Assembly: GCA_035489755.1 (NCBI GenBank)
Contig: DATGZK010000077.1
Location: 186,001-250,000, forward strand
DNA length: 64,000 nucleotides
Direction: 5' to 3'
Source: UBA9160 sp035489755
Lineage (GTDB): Bacteria > Myxococcota_A > UBA9160
The notes under the pieces were generated by a model. It had not been told where the DNA came from, searched no databases, and worked only from the letters and a program-made list of their open reading frames with translations. The translations under genes and the position numbers were made by a program. Shown here piece by piece: positions 17,302-26,297 of this stretch. Position 1 is the first letter of the stretch, and every line of letters begins with the position of its first letter.

Positions 17302-18882
17302 TCAGCTCAGGGTCAGCAAGTCGTGCGCGCCCTTCATTCGGCTCTGGATATCAATTCCCACCGGACAGGAGCCAAGGCATGGAGCGCTGCACGAAGCGCA
17401 TACCGACGCCTGCTTCTCAAGTCGCGAATACAGACGCATCCCCTCTTTTTCCCACCCGTAGTCCTCGAAATACATGCGGTATCGGAGCACGTCCGCGATT
17501 GGCAGCTTCTCCGAGCAGGACGTGAGGCACGCCCCGCAGTGGGGTGAGCAGTAGCTCCCGCGGATCTCCCGGTCGTACTTCTCAAGGATCGTAACGTCGC
17601 GCGGCGTAACGCCGCTCCCCGATGCGTACAGATATTCGTCGACGTGCTGAAGCTCGAAGAAGGACACCACGAGGCATGAAACGTCGGGATTCGAGAGTAC
17701 CCACTTGAAGGCTGCCTGAGAGTAGGCGTCCGCTTCGCCGCGAAAGCCGGAGAGTCCGTGCTGGCGCGCGCCCTTCAGCGTCTTCATGGCGACCACGCCC
17801 ATGTCCTGCTCGCGGCGTGCCTTGGAGATGATCTCACCGAGCCGCGGCCAGATGCCATGGTGGTAGGCGAGCATCATGACGTCGAAGCGGCCCGACTCGA
17901 TCGCCTGGGTTGCGACCTGAATGAGATTCGGGGTGTGCGAGGAAAACCCAAGGAAGCGCGCCTTGCCCTGCTGCTTCAATCGATCAAAGGCTTCGTGGAC
18001 GTTGGGGTCCATCAGCCGGTCCAGCTCGTCGCAGGAATGAATGTGCACGAGGTCCACGTGATCGGTACCGAGGCGACGCAGGCTGCCCTCGATCGCCTGG
18101 GTGTAGGTCTCGACGGAGGCTCCCGCGGGCACGTGACCCTCGGGCGTACAGAACTTCGTGGCGATAAAGACCTGGTCACGCAGGCCCTTGATCGCCCGGC
18201 CCATCGCCTGCTCGCTGCCGGAGCCGGAGTAGTCGGGAGCCGTATCGAAATAGTTCACGCCGCGCTCGAGAGCGAGTCGCGCAATCTTCTCGCCGTTCTC
18301 GCCTTGGATCGCGCCGGTACCGAGCACGATGTCCGAGACCTGCCAACCGGTCCGTCCAAAACGTCGGTAGTTCTTGATCCGGCTGCCCTTCCACTCCTCC
18401 TTCCACTGCGGCGCGGTGCGTTCCACCTTCGCGCCGAAGATCTCGCCCGCAACGGGCAACCAGCCACGGCCTTCGTTCCCAAGACCCAGCAGCGCGCGCG
18501 AAGCGGTGCCCGCGGCACCTAAGGCCAAGCTCCCGATCGCGACTCCCATCCCGGACGCGGCACCCGCGAGCACCCTTCGACGCTCTGGATCCGCGGCCCG
18601 GCGACTTGACCGCGAGGCTGCGCGCCCGACGAAAAATCCCACAACAGTGAGGGTGAGCAGAACTCCCACTACCCAGAGTACGCCCACGCGCGTCACACCC
18701 GCACGCGGCAGGACGAGCTCCGCGATCGGCTGCAAAAACGTTCCAGCTGGAAATGCGGTGGGGTCGGATCCGATGAAACTGCGATAAAGGAAGCGGCCCG
18801 AGACCACAAAGCCGAGGATCGCCGCAGCCGCGAGCCATAGCACGATGAGCCATTTTGAAGCGGGCTTGATTTGAGATGACAT
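17302..18882 (-). CDS. Membrane-anchored aldo/keto reductase with C-terminal Fe-S cluster domain
   Basis: 526 residues. Two transmembrane helices lie at about residues 8-28 and 60-85, then an Arg-rich segment and a second hydrophobic stretch. The aldo/keto reductase barrel (about 150-430) has the whole catalytic tetrad: Asp and Tyr in YFDTAPDYSG, Lys in FIATKFC, His in DLVHIHSCD. The tail contains CSPHCGACLTSC and CASCSAPCLGSCP, together eight or nine cysteines able to hold [4Fe-4S] clusters. Family members of this type are described as predicted oxidoreductases; here membrane anchoring suggests electron transfer to a quinone or respiratory partner, which is inference. ATG 18882 follows GAGGGG. 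It follows the gene at 18920 by 37 bases. Confidence 0.83.
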   Translation of the reverse strand: MSSQIKPASKWLIVLWLAAAAILGFVVSGRFLYRSFIGSDPTAFPAGTFLQPIAELVLPRAGVTRVGVLWVVGVLLTLTVVGFFVGRAASRSSRRAADPERRRVLAGAASGMGVAIGSLALGAAGTASRALLGLGNEGRGWLPVAGEIFGAKVERTAPQWKEEWKGSRIKNYRRFGRTGWQVSDIVLGTGAIQGENGEKIARLALERGVNYFDTAPDYSGSGSEQAMGRAIKGLRDQVFIATKFCTPEGHVPAGASVETYTQAIEGSLRRLGTDHVDLVHIHSCDELDRLMDPNVHEAFDRLKQQGKARFLGFSSHTPNLIQVATQAIESGRFDVMMLAYHHGIWPRLGEIISKARREQDMGVVAMKTLKGARQHGLSGFRGEADAYSQAAFKWVLSNPDVSCLVVSFFELQHVDEYLYASGSGVTPRDVTILEKYDREIRGSYCSPHCGACLTSCSEKLPIADVLRYRMYFEDYGWEKEGMRLYSRLEKQASVCASCSAPCLGSCPVGIDIQSRMKGAHDLLTLS

Positions 18883-18919
18883 CTGGACCCCTCTTCTTCG
18901 ACGGGTCCCTATCATAGCT

Positions 18920-19495
18920 TCAGGCGTTGTTTCCGGTGAAAATGATGCGTCCGTCGGGCAGGCGCTCGCTCGTCACCCGGAGCGTGAGGCCCGTCGCCGA
19001 TCTCGCGAGGTATTCAATGAATCCGAGCGCCGTGAACCGCGCACACTCCGGGAACTCCACTCCGGCGCGCACGACCACACGAAAGGCTCGCGCCGCCGTC
19101 TCGAGTTCAAACGCCCACTCGGTGAAGTTGTACATGACGGGCCCGAGCGTCACGATCAGCTTGCCAACCCGCATTCCCCATTTCTCGACGGTGGCATCGA
19201 ACTGGCTGTAAATGCCGGCTTTGTGCAGGCGCTCGGCGGCGCGCCAGCCTCGCTGGAAGAGGTAGCCCTCGGGGTCTCCGTGGGCCTCGACCGAGATTAG
19301 GATGTCGACGACGCGGCGATAGGTGTCGATCGGAACCCAGGAGGCAGGGCCGATTTTCGACTCGAGGATGATGAGATCGTCGGGTGTGAGCTGCGCCTCG
19401 AGCTCCTCCCGCGTCAGCTGGCGCGTATCAAGAAGGCGCTGGATGTCGTCGATCACGGACTGGAAGCCCGTGCCTTTGATGGAAGGCACCGTCAT
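18920..19495 (-). CDS. Conserved hypothetical protein, predicted soluble helical/beta sensor-like domain
   Basis: 191 residues, no signal peptide or membrane helix. Features: an N-terminal helical region (TGFQSVIDDIQRLLDTRQLT), a central WVPIDTYRRVVDIL and FQRGWRAAERLHKAG, then a beta-rich C-terminus ending RLPDGRIIFTGNN. The outline (short N-terminal helices, central helix bundle, sheet) recalls small myxobacterial families such as TIGR02265, but I cannot assign it. GTG at 19510 is an alternative start. It is upstream of, and probably cotranscribed with, the membrane Fe-S aldo/keto reductase, so it may be its cofactor or regulatory partner. Confidence 0.72.
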   Translation of the reverse strand: MTVPSIKGTGFQSVIDDIQRLLDTRQLTREELEAQLTPDDLIILESKIGPASWVPIDTYRRVVDILISVEAHGDPEGYLFQRGWRAAERLHKAGIYSQFDATVEKWGMRVGKLIVTLGPVMYNFTEWAFELETAARAFRVVVRAGVEFPECARFTALGFIEYLARSATGLTLRVTSERLPDGRIIFTGNNA

Positions 19496-19562
19496 TTGCG
19501 CGGACCTCACCCCCCAAAACCCCGAACAAGCTCATCGGTCTGTCCGGCTGGAGTCTTGAGGT

Positions 19563-20432
19563 TCACTCCTGCCTGCAGAAGGGGATCCAGACGCGCTCTT
19601 GCAGCCGAAAGAGCGCCTCCGGCGCGAGGCCGAGGCCAGGACCCGATCCTGACAAGGGATCGAGCACGGGCACCAAAACGTGGAGCTCCCCCGGGGTCGT
19701 GCCAAGATCGCCGATCTCGGCGGCCAGGGCGGCCCGTGCCTGGACTGCATCGGGATGCGCAGCCCCTGCCACCTCCAGGGCCACACGCGCAAGGACCGGA
19801 TCCCGGCCCATCTCGCACCAGAGCTCAAGGAACCGCTCCGCCGCAGGACGCGTCCCCGCGACGAAACCGTCCGCGAGGCGAGCAGCGAGGCGCACTCCGC
19901 TCTCGGCGGAGGCGCCGATCCACACTGGGGGGCCAGGCTGCTGCAGGGGTTTCGGGACGACATCCAGATCCACCACTCGATGGTACTGACCCTCAAACTG
20001 GACGGGGCTTTCGCCCCAGGCCTTTCGCAAGACCCGGAGGCTCTCTTCAAATCGCTCGAGCCGCCCCCCGATCGGAACGCCGAAGCCGTCGAACCCCTCG
20101 GCGTGCTCACCCAATCCGAGGCCGAGCTCAAGCCGTCCGCCGGACAGGCCGTCGAGGGTCGCCGCGTCTTCCGCGAGACGCAGCGGGTGGTAGAGCGGGA
20201 GGGGCAAGAGCGCACTGCCCACGCGGACCCGCGTCGTGCGGGCCGCGATTGCCGCAAGCAGCGGGAGCGCCGCGGGAACCGCTGCAGCGCGCGCGAACGG
20301 CCGCTCCGAGATCCAGAGCGCATCGAAGCCTGCGGCTTCTGCACGGGCGGCGTGCTCGAGAATCGCGGAGTAAAGGCGCTCAGGTTCCGCGGGGCCTCGC
20401 AGGTCGTAGCGCAGGCCGAGGCGGAGCTTCAC
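19563..20432 (-). CDS. LLM class F420-dependent oxidoreductase
   Basis: 289-residue luciferase-like TIM barrel. VKLRLGLRYDL opens the first strand, followed by GFDALWISERPF, TTRVRVGSALLPLPLYHPLRLAEDAATLDGLSGGRLELGLG and the F420-group block GLGEHAEGFDGFGVP. The family reduces or oxidises substrates with coenzyme F420 or FMN; without experiment the choice is open. GTG 20432 is chosen from family alignment, since an earlier ATG would overlap the divergent adenosine deaminase. F420 use would point to a lineage that makes F420. Confidence 0.82.
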   Translation of the reverse strand: MKLRLGLRYDLRGPAEPERLYSAILEHAARAEAAGFDALWISERPFARAAAVPAALPLLAAIAARTTRVRVGSALLPLPLYHPLRLAEDAATLDGLSGGRLELGLGLGEHAEGFDGFGVPIGGRLERFEESLRVLRKAWGESPVQFEGQYHRVVDLDVVPKPLQQPGPPVWIGASAESGVRLAARLADGFVAGTRPAAERFLELWCEMGRDPVLARVALEVAGAAHPDAVQARAALAAEIGDLGTTPGELHVLVPVLDPLSGSGPGLGLAPEALFRLQERVWIPFCRQE

Positions 20433-20454
20433 AGCAGAACGATAGTATTCGCGC

Positions 20455-21489
20455 ATGCCGCACGCCCTCGCGCTGCCCCCTGGCGTCGACCCTCAGCAGC
20501 TCGCCGCGATCGAGAAGACAGAGCTCCATCAGCACGTCGACGGCTCGATTCCCGTGCGAACGGTATGGGAATTGATGCGCCGCCACGGCCTCGCACCCAC
20601 CTCGACCGAGGCCGAGCTCGAAAAGCTGCTGGTCCTTCAGCCCGAGGAGGAGGGCACGCTTCTTTCGTACCTCGACAAGTTCCACTACCCGCTGTGGGTG
20701 ACGCAGTTCTTTGAAAATATCGAGCGCGTGGTGGGCGATATTGTGGACGAGGCCGTCGCCCAAGGCGTGCGCACGCTTGAGCTTCGCTACTCACCGATCA
20801 TTCATACCTATGCCGGGCTCACGCTCCGTCAGTCCATCGTTGCTGTGCTCTCGGCGATGCGTGAACGCATCCGCACGCACGGACCGGACCGCCTGCGCTG
20901 CGGTCTGGTCGTCATCGCGATGCGTCAGCAAGGTCCGCACATCGCGAAGATCCTGGCACGCCAGGCCATTAGCGAGGCGCATCACCTGCACCGCGTGTGC
21001 GGCGTCGTCGGATTCGACATCGCAGGCGCTGAACGCGGGACGCCGCCTCGTCTGTTCCGTGACGCTTTTGAAATTGCCTCCAAGGGCGGCCTCGGCACCA
21101 CGGCGCACGCCGGTGAAGACGAGGCTGCGGCCTGTGTCTGGGAGGCGATCGACGTGCTGGGCGTGAGCCGCCTCGGGCATGCGTGCTCCGCGGTTCAGGA
21201 CCGCGAGCTCGTGCGGCGCCTCGCCCGCGACAGCATCCTCGTCGAATGCTGCCTCACCTCGAACTGGCAGACGGGCGCCGCACGTCGGGGGGAGCGGCAT
21301 CCGCTCTACACCTTCCTCGAGGCGGGCGTGCCGGTTGCGATCTGTACGGACAACGTGACGGTCTCGCGAACGACGCAGCTCCGTGAGAGTGCGTTGGTCG
21401 CGGCGGAGTTGGGCCTTGACGCCGTGGCCGAAATCCACGACAAGGCGCGGCGCCACTCTTTCCTCGAGGCGAGCACAGCGGGTTGCTAG
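20455..21489 (+). CDS. Adenosine deaminase-family amidohydrolase
   Basis: 344-residue TIM-barrel hydrolase with the zinc ligands and catalytic residues of adenosine deaminase: ELHQHVDGSIP (the HxH pair), TAHAGEDEAA (catalytic Glu after the third His), RLGHACSAV and the late CTDN replacing the usual NTDDP. Converts adenosine or a related purine to inosine. The altered last motif and QHVDG instead of HLDGS mean the preferred purine could differ, so I do not assign add with certainty. ATG start faces the LLM gene across about 20 bases. Confidence 0.87.
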   Translation: MPHALALPPGVDPQQLAAIEKTELHQHVDGSIPVRTVWELMRRHGLAPTSTEAELEKLLVLQPEEEGTLLSYLDKFHYPLWVTQFFENIERVVGDIVDEAVAQGVRTLELRYSPIIHTYAGLTLRQSIVAVLSAMRERIRTHGPDRLRCGLVVIAMRQQGPHIAKILARQAISEAHHLHRVCGVVGFDIAGAERGTPPRLFRDAFEIASKGGLGTTAHAGEDEAAACVWEAIDVLGVSRLGHACSAVQDRELVRRLARDSILVECCLTSNWQTGAARRGERHPLYTFLEAGVPVAICTDNVTVSRTTQLRESALVAAELGLDAVAEIHDKARRHSFLEASTAGC

Positions 21490-21700
21490 GCGGGTCCGAA
21501 CGCGGCTCGCTCCCTGCCGCGCGGGGTTTCGAGCTCATCCTCCGCAGCTCTGCGCTTGACGCAAAGAGCGCTGTGCCGTCGCGCTGGCGCTCGACCCTCG
21601 TCTTTGCGACTTCGCCGGATTTTGCACGAGCTGAGATCGCAGCTCGGACGGGCAGTCCGAGGCCGGTAGGACGACGGGAAGGCGCGCTAGGCTCGATGCC

Positions 21701-23824
21701 ATGCAAAGCCGCTGGAGTGATGCCGACGCCCGGCGGGCCGTTACCGAATGGGGGCCCGATCACGGCGAGCTGCTTGCACTGCGCATCTACAGTTCACGCC
21801 TCATCGGCGCCGAGCCCGACCTCGTGCTGCATGGCGGCGGCAATACCTCGCTCAAAGCGCCCTACCGGACCTTGCTCGGGGACACCCTTGAATGCCTCTA
21901 CGTGAAAGGCTCTGGATCGAGTCTCGATCGCGTCGGGCCCCGGGACTTCCCTGCCCTTGATCTCGGCTACCTGCGTCGCCTGGAAACCCTGCCCTCCCTC
22001 TCCGACGAGGAGATGGTGAACCAGCTCCGCACCCATCTTTTCGATGCAGCGGCTCCAAACCCTTCCGTCGAGGCCCTGCTCCATGCCTTCCTTCCCCACC
22101 GCTTCGTCGACCATTCCCACGCTGATGCGTTACTCGCCCTCACCAATCAGCCCGACGGCGAAAAGCTTGTTCGCGAAGCCTTAGGAGACCGGGTCGTGGT
22201 CTTGCCGTACATCATGCCCGGCTTCCCGCTCGCGAAGGCGGTCGCCCAAGCAGCGCGCGACGAGCCGAACGTCCGCGCCATTGTGCTCACGAAGCACGGC
22301 CTCTTCACTTTTGGCGCCGATGCGCGCGAGAGCTACGAGTGCCACATTGAGCTTGTCGACGCGTGTGAGCGCTTCGCCAACCTGCGCTCCCGAGGCCGCA
22401 GCGGGATCTCGATCGGGGCCACGCCGCCGGCTGGATCTGCTCCCGCGGCGGATCTCGTTGCCCGGGCAGCGCCTGTCTTGCGCGGCCTGCTCGCAGAGCG
22501 CGGCCTCGATTCGCAGGCTCCGCCGCGGCGGATGATTCTCGACTGGCGTGGCAGCCCCGAAGTGCTCGCGTTCTGCGCAAGCGCTGCCGCGGCGACCCTC
22601 AGCGAAAGGGGTCCGCTCACTCCCGACCACGTGATCCGCACCAAGGCGCTCGCGCTGTTGGTAGAGGACCCCGCCTGGGAAGACGCGATTCGCCTTGGCA
22701 AGCAGCTCGAGCACGCGGTGACGAGCTACCGCGCGGCATACGACGCCTATTTCGAAGAGCAAGTTCGCGCCAAAGGCGTCTCACGCAAGAAGCTGGACTC
22801 TGCGCCGCGCGTCCTCCTCCTGCCCGGCGCGGGAGCGCTCTGCTTCGGCAAGACCAAGCGGGATGCAGCGGTTGCCGCGGACATCACCGAGCACACGCTC
22901 CGTACAAAGGCGCTTGCCGAGGCCATCGGCCGTTACGAGGCTCTCTCGGCCTCGGATCTATTCGATATGGAGTACTGGAGCCTCGAACAAGCCAAGCTCG
23001 GCCAGACGGCGGAGCTGCCGCTCGAGCGGCAGGTCGTGCTCATTACCGGCGGTGCGGGCGCAATCGGGATTGGAGTGGGAGACGTCTGCGCGGGTGCCGG
23101 AGCCCACGTGGTGCTCGCCGACCTGGACGAGGCACGGGTCAAGGCCGCGGCAGAAAAGCTGATTCGCAACCACGGCGCGGGGCGGGCGGTGGGCATCGCG
23201 ATGGATGTGACCGACGAGGCATCCGTGCGAGGCGCCTTCAATGCCGCGTGTGCGAGCTACGGCGGCGTCGACGTGGTGGTCGCGAACGCCGGGATCGCCG
23301 TCGTGGCGCCGATTGCAGACCTCTCCGTCTCCGAGGTGCGACGCGTCGCGGACGTGAACTACCTCGGCGTCCTGCTCACGCTGCGCGAGGCCGCGCGCAT
23401 CTTCCGCATGCAGGGCACGGGCGGGAACATCGTGGTCAACGCCTCCAAGAATGTGTTCGCACCGGGCAAGGATTTCGGCGCGTACAGCGCGAGCAAGGCG
23501 GCCGCACACCAGATTGGCAAGGTCGCCGCGATCGAACTGGCTCCGCTCGGCGTGCGGGTGAACCTGATCAATGCCGACGCCGTGTTCGCCGAAGGGGAAA
23601 TCCCCTCGGGTCTCTGGCAGACCGTCGGGCCCGACCGAGCGCGCAGCCGCGGGCTGCCAGTCGAGGCCCTGCCCGACTTCTACCGTGACCGCAGCCTGCT
23701 CCGCACTCGCGTGAGCGCCCGGCACGTGGGCAATGCGGTGGTCTTCTTCGCCAGCAACCAAACTCCGACCACGGGGGCGACGCTCCCTGTGGATGGCGGT
23801 ATTGTCGAAGCGTTTCCGAGGTAG
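21701..23824 (+). CDS. Bifunctional class II aldolase / short-chain dehydrogenase fusion
   Basis: 707 residues combining two enzymes. Residues about 15-215 are a class II (zinc) aldolase: LVLHGGGNTSLKA, VKGSGSSLDRVG, HSHADALLALTN (zinc His), LTKHGLFTFGADA. A linker follows, then residues about 435-707 form an SDR: LITGGAGAIGIGVGDVCAGAGAHVVLADLDEAR, NAGIAVVAP, and the YSASKAAAHQ active site (Tyr and Lys). The same layout is known in RhaAD/YuxG-type proteins that oxidise and cleave sugar phosphates such as rhamnulose 1-phosphate. The ATG at 21701 suits the aldolase N-terminus. The substrate here is not determined by sequence. Confidence 0.88.
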   Translation: MQSRWSDADARRAVTEWGPDHGELLALRIYSSRLIGAEPDLVLHGGGNTSLKAPYRTLLGDTLECLYVKGSGSSLDRVGPRDFPALDLGYLRRLETLPSLSDEEMVNQLRTHLFDAAAPNPSVEALLHAFLPHRFVDHSHADALLALTNQPDGEKLVREALGDRVVVLPYIMPGFPLAKAVAQAARDEPNVRAIVLTKHGLFTFGADARESYECHIELVDACERFANLRSRGRSGISIGATPPAGSAPAADLVARAAPVLRGLLAERGLDSQAPPRRMILDWRGSPEVLAFCASAAAATLSERGPLTPDHVIRTKALALLVEDPAWEDAIRLGKQLEHAVTSYRAAYDAYFEEQVRAKGVSRKKLDSAPRVLLLPGAGALCFGKTKRDAAVAADITEHTLRTKALAEAIGRYEALSASDLFDMEYWSLEQAKLGQTAELPLERQVVLITGGAGAIGIGVGDVCAGAGAHVVLADLDEARVKAAAEKLIRNHGAGRAVGIAMDVTDEASVRGAFNAACASYGGVDVVVANAGIAVVAPIADLSVSEVRRVADVNYLGVLLTLREAARIFRMQGTGGNIVVNASKNVFAPGKDFGAYSASKAAAHQIGKVAAIELAPLGVRVNLINADAVFAEGEIPSGLWQTVGPDRARSRGLPVEALPDFYRDRSLLRTRVSARHVGNAVVFFASNQTPTTGATLPVDGGIVEAFPR

Positions 23825-23861
23825 TCGGTCCCGCGCGCGCACGCGGGGGGAGCGCGCGTCG

Positions 23862-24302
23862 ATGCGTCGGATCGAGCTTGAGCAATACATTGCGGCCCCG
23901 CCGTCGCGGGTCTGGCTTGTACTCTGCGACCATGAGGGCATGCCGCGCTGGATGCCTGTGCGCGAGGTGGTGCGCCGCCGACCCGGATCCCCGGAGCCCA
24001 ATGGGGTGGGCGCGGTTCGCACGATCCGCGGGATGGGCCTTGTGGTCGAGGAGCAGATCACGGGCTGGAAGGCAGGCGAGCGCCTCGAGTATGTCCTCAC
24101 CGAGGGCGCGCCGCTGCGCGATCACGTCGGAGAGATGGTCCTCGAGCCGGTGGAGAACGGCACGCTCGTGCGCTGGTGCATACGGTTCCGACCGCTCATC
24201 CCCGGCACAGGGGTTCTCATCGAACGCCTCGTACGAGCGGGCCTCGCCCGGGGCCTCTCGCGCCTGAAACGGCTGATCGAGGCGGGCGAGAGCACTGGCT
24301 AG
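23862..24302 (+). CDS. SRPBCC family protein (polyketide cyclase/START-like)
   Basis: 146 residues with the SRPBCC fold pattern: start MRRIELEQYIAAPPSRVWLVLCDHEGMPRWMP, then VGAVRTIRG, the ITGWKAGERLEY strand and a long C-terminal helix. These proteins bind hydrophobic ligands in a deep cavity. The ATG at 23862 follows a GGGGGGAG ribosome site 37 bases after the aldolase-SDR gene; it sits just ahead of the MaoC gene. Ligand unknown. Confidence 0.8.
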   Translation: MRRIELEQYIAAPPSRVWLVLCDHEGMPRWMPVREVVRRRPGSPEPNGVGAVRTIRGMGLVVEEQITGWKAGERLEYVLTEGAPLRDHVGEMVLEPVENGTLVRWCIRFRPLIPGTGVLIERLVRAGLARGLSRLKRLIEAGESTG

Positions 24303-24334
24303 AAGGCAGCGATTCTCGAGACAAGGAGCCCCCC

Positions 24335-24802
24335 ATGTCCTCCCCCACGGTCATTCCCAGCGTGCGTGCGCTTAAGCAATTTGTGGGAAAGTCCCTCGGC
24401 GCCTCGAATTGGGTCACGGTGAGCCAAGACCAGATCAACGCCTTCGCCGACGCGACAGGGGATCACCAGTGGATCCACGTCGACGTCGAGCGCGCGCGTC
24501 GGGAATCCCCGTTTAAGGGCACGATCGCCCATGGCTACCTCACGCTTTCGCTTGCACCGAGCCTTTTGCCGGAGATTTTTCGAGTCGAAGGCGCTCGGCT
24601 GGGCGTGAACTACGGCATCGAGAAAATGCGTCTGCCAGCTCCGGTCCCCGCCGGCGCCCGCGTGAGAGTGCTGGCCGAGCTGAAAGACGTGCGCGATATG
24701 CCCGGCGGCGGCGCCCGCGCAACCTTTGGGCTCGTCTTTGAGATTGAGGGCGGAGCGAAGCCGGCGTGCGTCGCCGACGCGATCTACGTCTACTACCCCT
24801 AG
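24335..24802 (+). CDS. MaoC family hotdog dehydratase
   Basis: 155 residues with the hydratase-2 motif: DATGDHQWIHVD and FKGTIAHGYLTLSL, giving the catalytic Asp-x4-His pair of R-specific enoyl-CoA hydratases. The protein matches the NodN/MaoC-like subgroup, which hydrates 2-enoyl-CoA thioesters. ATG at 24335 with AAGGAG 7 bases upstream. It follows the SRPBCC gene by 32 bases; together with the acyl-CoA synthetase and hydrolase in this region it suggests acyl-CoA metabolism. Confidence 0.9.
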   Translation: MSSPTVIPSVRALKQFVGKSLGASNWVTVSQDQINAFADATGDHQWIHVDVERARRESPFKGTIAHGYLTLSLAPSLLPEIFRVEGARLGVNYGIEKMRLPAPVPAGARVRVLAELKDVRDMPGGGARATFGLVFEIEGGAKPACVADAIYVYYP

Positions 24803-24905
24803 CGACGACCCGGTGGGCGTCGCAGGGGTGCGATGCGCGCCGCTCCGAGCCGCCTGATCTCGTAGCGGCCGCTCGCCCGCCTGGGCTTTGCCCTGCGGCC
24901 TCTCC

Positions 24906-25799
24906 TTATTCGGCGAGGAACTCGCGCACGATGCGCAGGAACTCCGGAAGCCGGTCGTGGTGCACCCAATGGCCCGCGCCTTCGACATTCTCCGCACGCG
25001 CATTCTGAAACGCCGCGAGGCGCCCGTCCTTGCTTGGATCGCTGGCCCAGCTCTCCGTGCCGCGAATCAGCAGTGTGGGGCAGGAGATGCGGCTCCACAG
25101 CGTTCGCATTTCCTCTACGTCGAAGCGGTAGGGCGAGAGAGCACGGACGTAGTTGTCAAACTTCCAGCTGTAGGTGCCGTCCTCATTGCGCGCCACGCCG
25201 TGAACCGTGAGGTGTCGCGCCTGATCTTCCGAGAGAAATGAGTTCTCCTCCCGCATGCGTCCCGCGGCCGCCTCGATCGACGGATAGCGGCGCGGCTGAC
25301 GTGTTGCGAGCTTGCGCATCTCGTCGATCCACGTCTGCATGCGCTGCCAGGGGCGCACGTCGCGCATTCGTTCGATCATGGCAGGCGGCGGGCCAAGGCC
25401 CTCGATCGCCACGACTTTGTGCACGCGCTCGGGATACACCGATGTGTATTGAAGCGCAATGGCTCCTCCGAGAGAGTGACCCACAATCGTCATGGGAAAA
25501 AGTTGCAGACCCTCGAGCAGCTGAGCGATGTCGAGGACAAAGTCGGCCATCGCGTACATGCCGCCAAACGCCCACGCGCTGTCCCCATGGCCTCGCAGGT
25601 CAGGGGCGATCACATGGTGATCGCGGCGCAAGTCCCGAGCGACCCAGTCCCAGCTTCGCGCGTGGTCGCGCCCTCCATGGATCAAGAGCAGGGGCGGAGC
25701 AGTTTCATTGCCCCAGTCGACCCAATGCAGACGCAGGCGCTGGGAGACATAGAAGCTCGAGGTGGGGCCGATCAGCTCGACGTCGTCGCGCAAGGACAC
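24906..25799 (-). CDS. Alpha/beta hydrolase
   Basis: 297-residue alpha/beta hydrolase fold protein: oxyanion LLLIHGGRDHARSWDWVA, nucleophile elbow VGHSLGGAIA (Ser), acid in LLIRGTESW and catalytic His in GAGHWVHHDRLPEF. No signal peptide. Substrate unknown; it could be an esterase or haloalkane-type hydrolase. It follows the cold-shock-domain gene by 3 bases, so the two form an operon. Confidence 0.85.
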   Translation of the reverse strand: MSLRDDVELIGPTSSFYVSQRLRLHWVDWGNETAPPLLLIHGGRDHARSWDWVARDLRRDHHVIAPDLRGHGDSAWAFGGMYAMADFVLDIAQLLEGLQLFPMTIVGHSLGGAIALQYTSVYPERVHKVVAIEGLGPPPAMIERMRDVRPWQRMQTWIDEMRKLATRQPRRYPSIEAAAGRMREENSFLSEDQARHLTVHGVARNEDGTYSWKFDNYVRALSPYRFDVEEMRTLWSRISCPTLLIRGTESWASDPSKDGRLAAFQNARAENVEGAGHWVHHDRLPEFLRIVREFLAE

Positions 25800-25802
25800 G
25801 GA

Positions 25803-26297
25803 CTAGGGTGTGGCGCCGGCGGCCTTTTCAGGAACGGCCTTTACGTTTTCCGCGCGCGGGCCGCGGGGCCCCTCCTGGACCACGTATTCGACAGCGTCGC
25901 CCTCGGAAAGGACGTCATACTCCCCTCCGCCAAGACCCGAGCGATGAAAAAAGACCTCTTTGCCGTCGTCGCCGCGAATGAACCCGAAGCCACGCTCGCG
26001 CACCATTTTCTTGATCCGACCCTTGCACTTCGGGCCGGCCGGCACGCGGGTGGGCCCTCCTCCCGCGGCGGGAGCGGCACCGGGCGGGCGACGGCCCCGA
26101 CTGCGCGGTGCGCTGTAGCGCTCGCTCGTCACAAATTCGGCGCGAAAGAGTTCGACGGGAACGACGAGGTCCTGAAGGTCTGCGCTTTCCGGAGACAGCA
26201 GCACTTCTTCATCGCCGAGATCCACGACGGAATAGCGCAGACCGGTGTTCTTGTGGGTGACCCGGGTGCCAGGGGCAATTTCATCGACAGACAGCAT
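25803..26297 (-). CDS. Two-domain protein with C-terminal cold shock domain
   Basis: 164 residues. The C-terminal half (about 90-155) is a cold shock domain: KGRIKKMVRERGFGFIRG (RNP1) and EVFFHRSGL (RNP2), then GDAVEYVVQEGPRGPRAENV. The N-terminal 65 residues (APGTRVTHKNTGLRYSVVDLGDEEVLL) form a separate beta-rich domain that I do not recognise, linked by a Pro/Gly/Ala-rich stretch. Stand-alone CspA proteins are about 70 residues, so this is an extended form, probably RNA-binding. It is the first gene of the pair with the alpha/beta hydrolase. Confidence 0.83.
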   Translation of the reverse strand: MLSVDEIAPGTRVTHKNTGLRYSVVDLGDEEVLLSPESADLQDLVVPVELFRAEFVTSERYSAPRSRGRRPPGAAPAAGGGPTRVPAGPKCKGRIKKMVRERGFGFIRGDDGKEVFFHRSGLGGGEYDVLSEGDAVEYVVQEGPRGPRAENVKAVPEKAAGATP

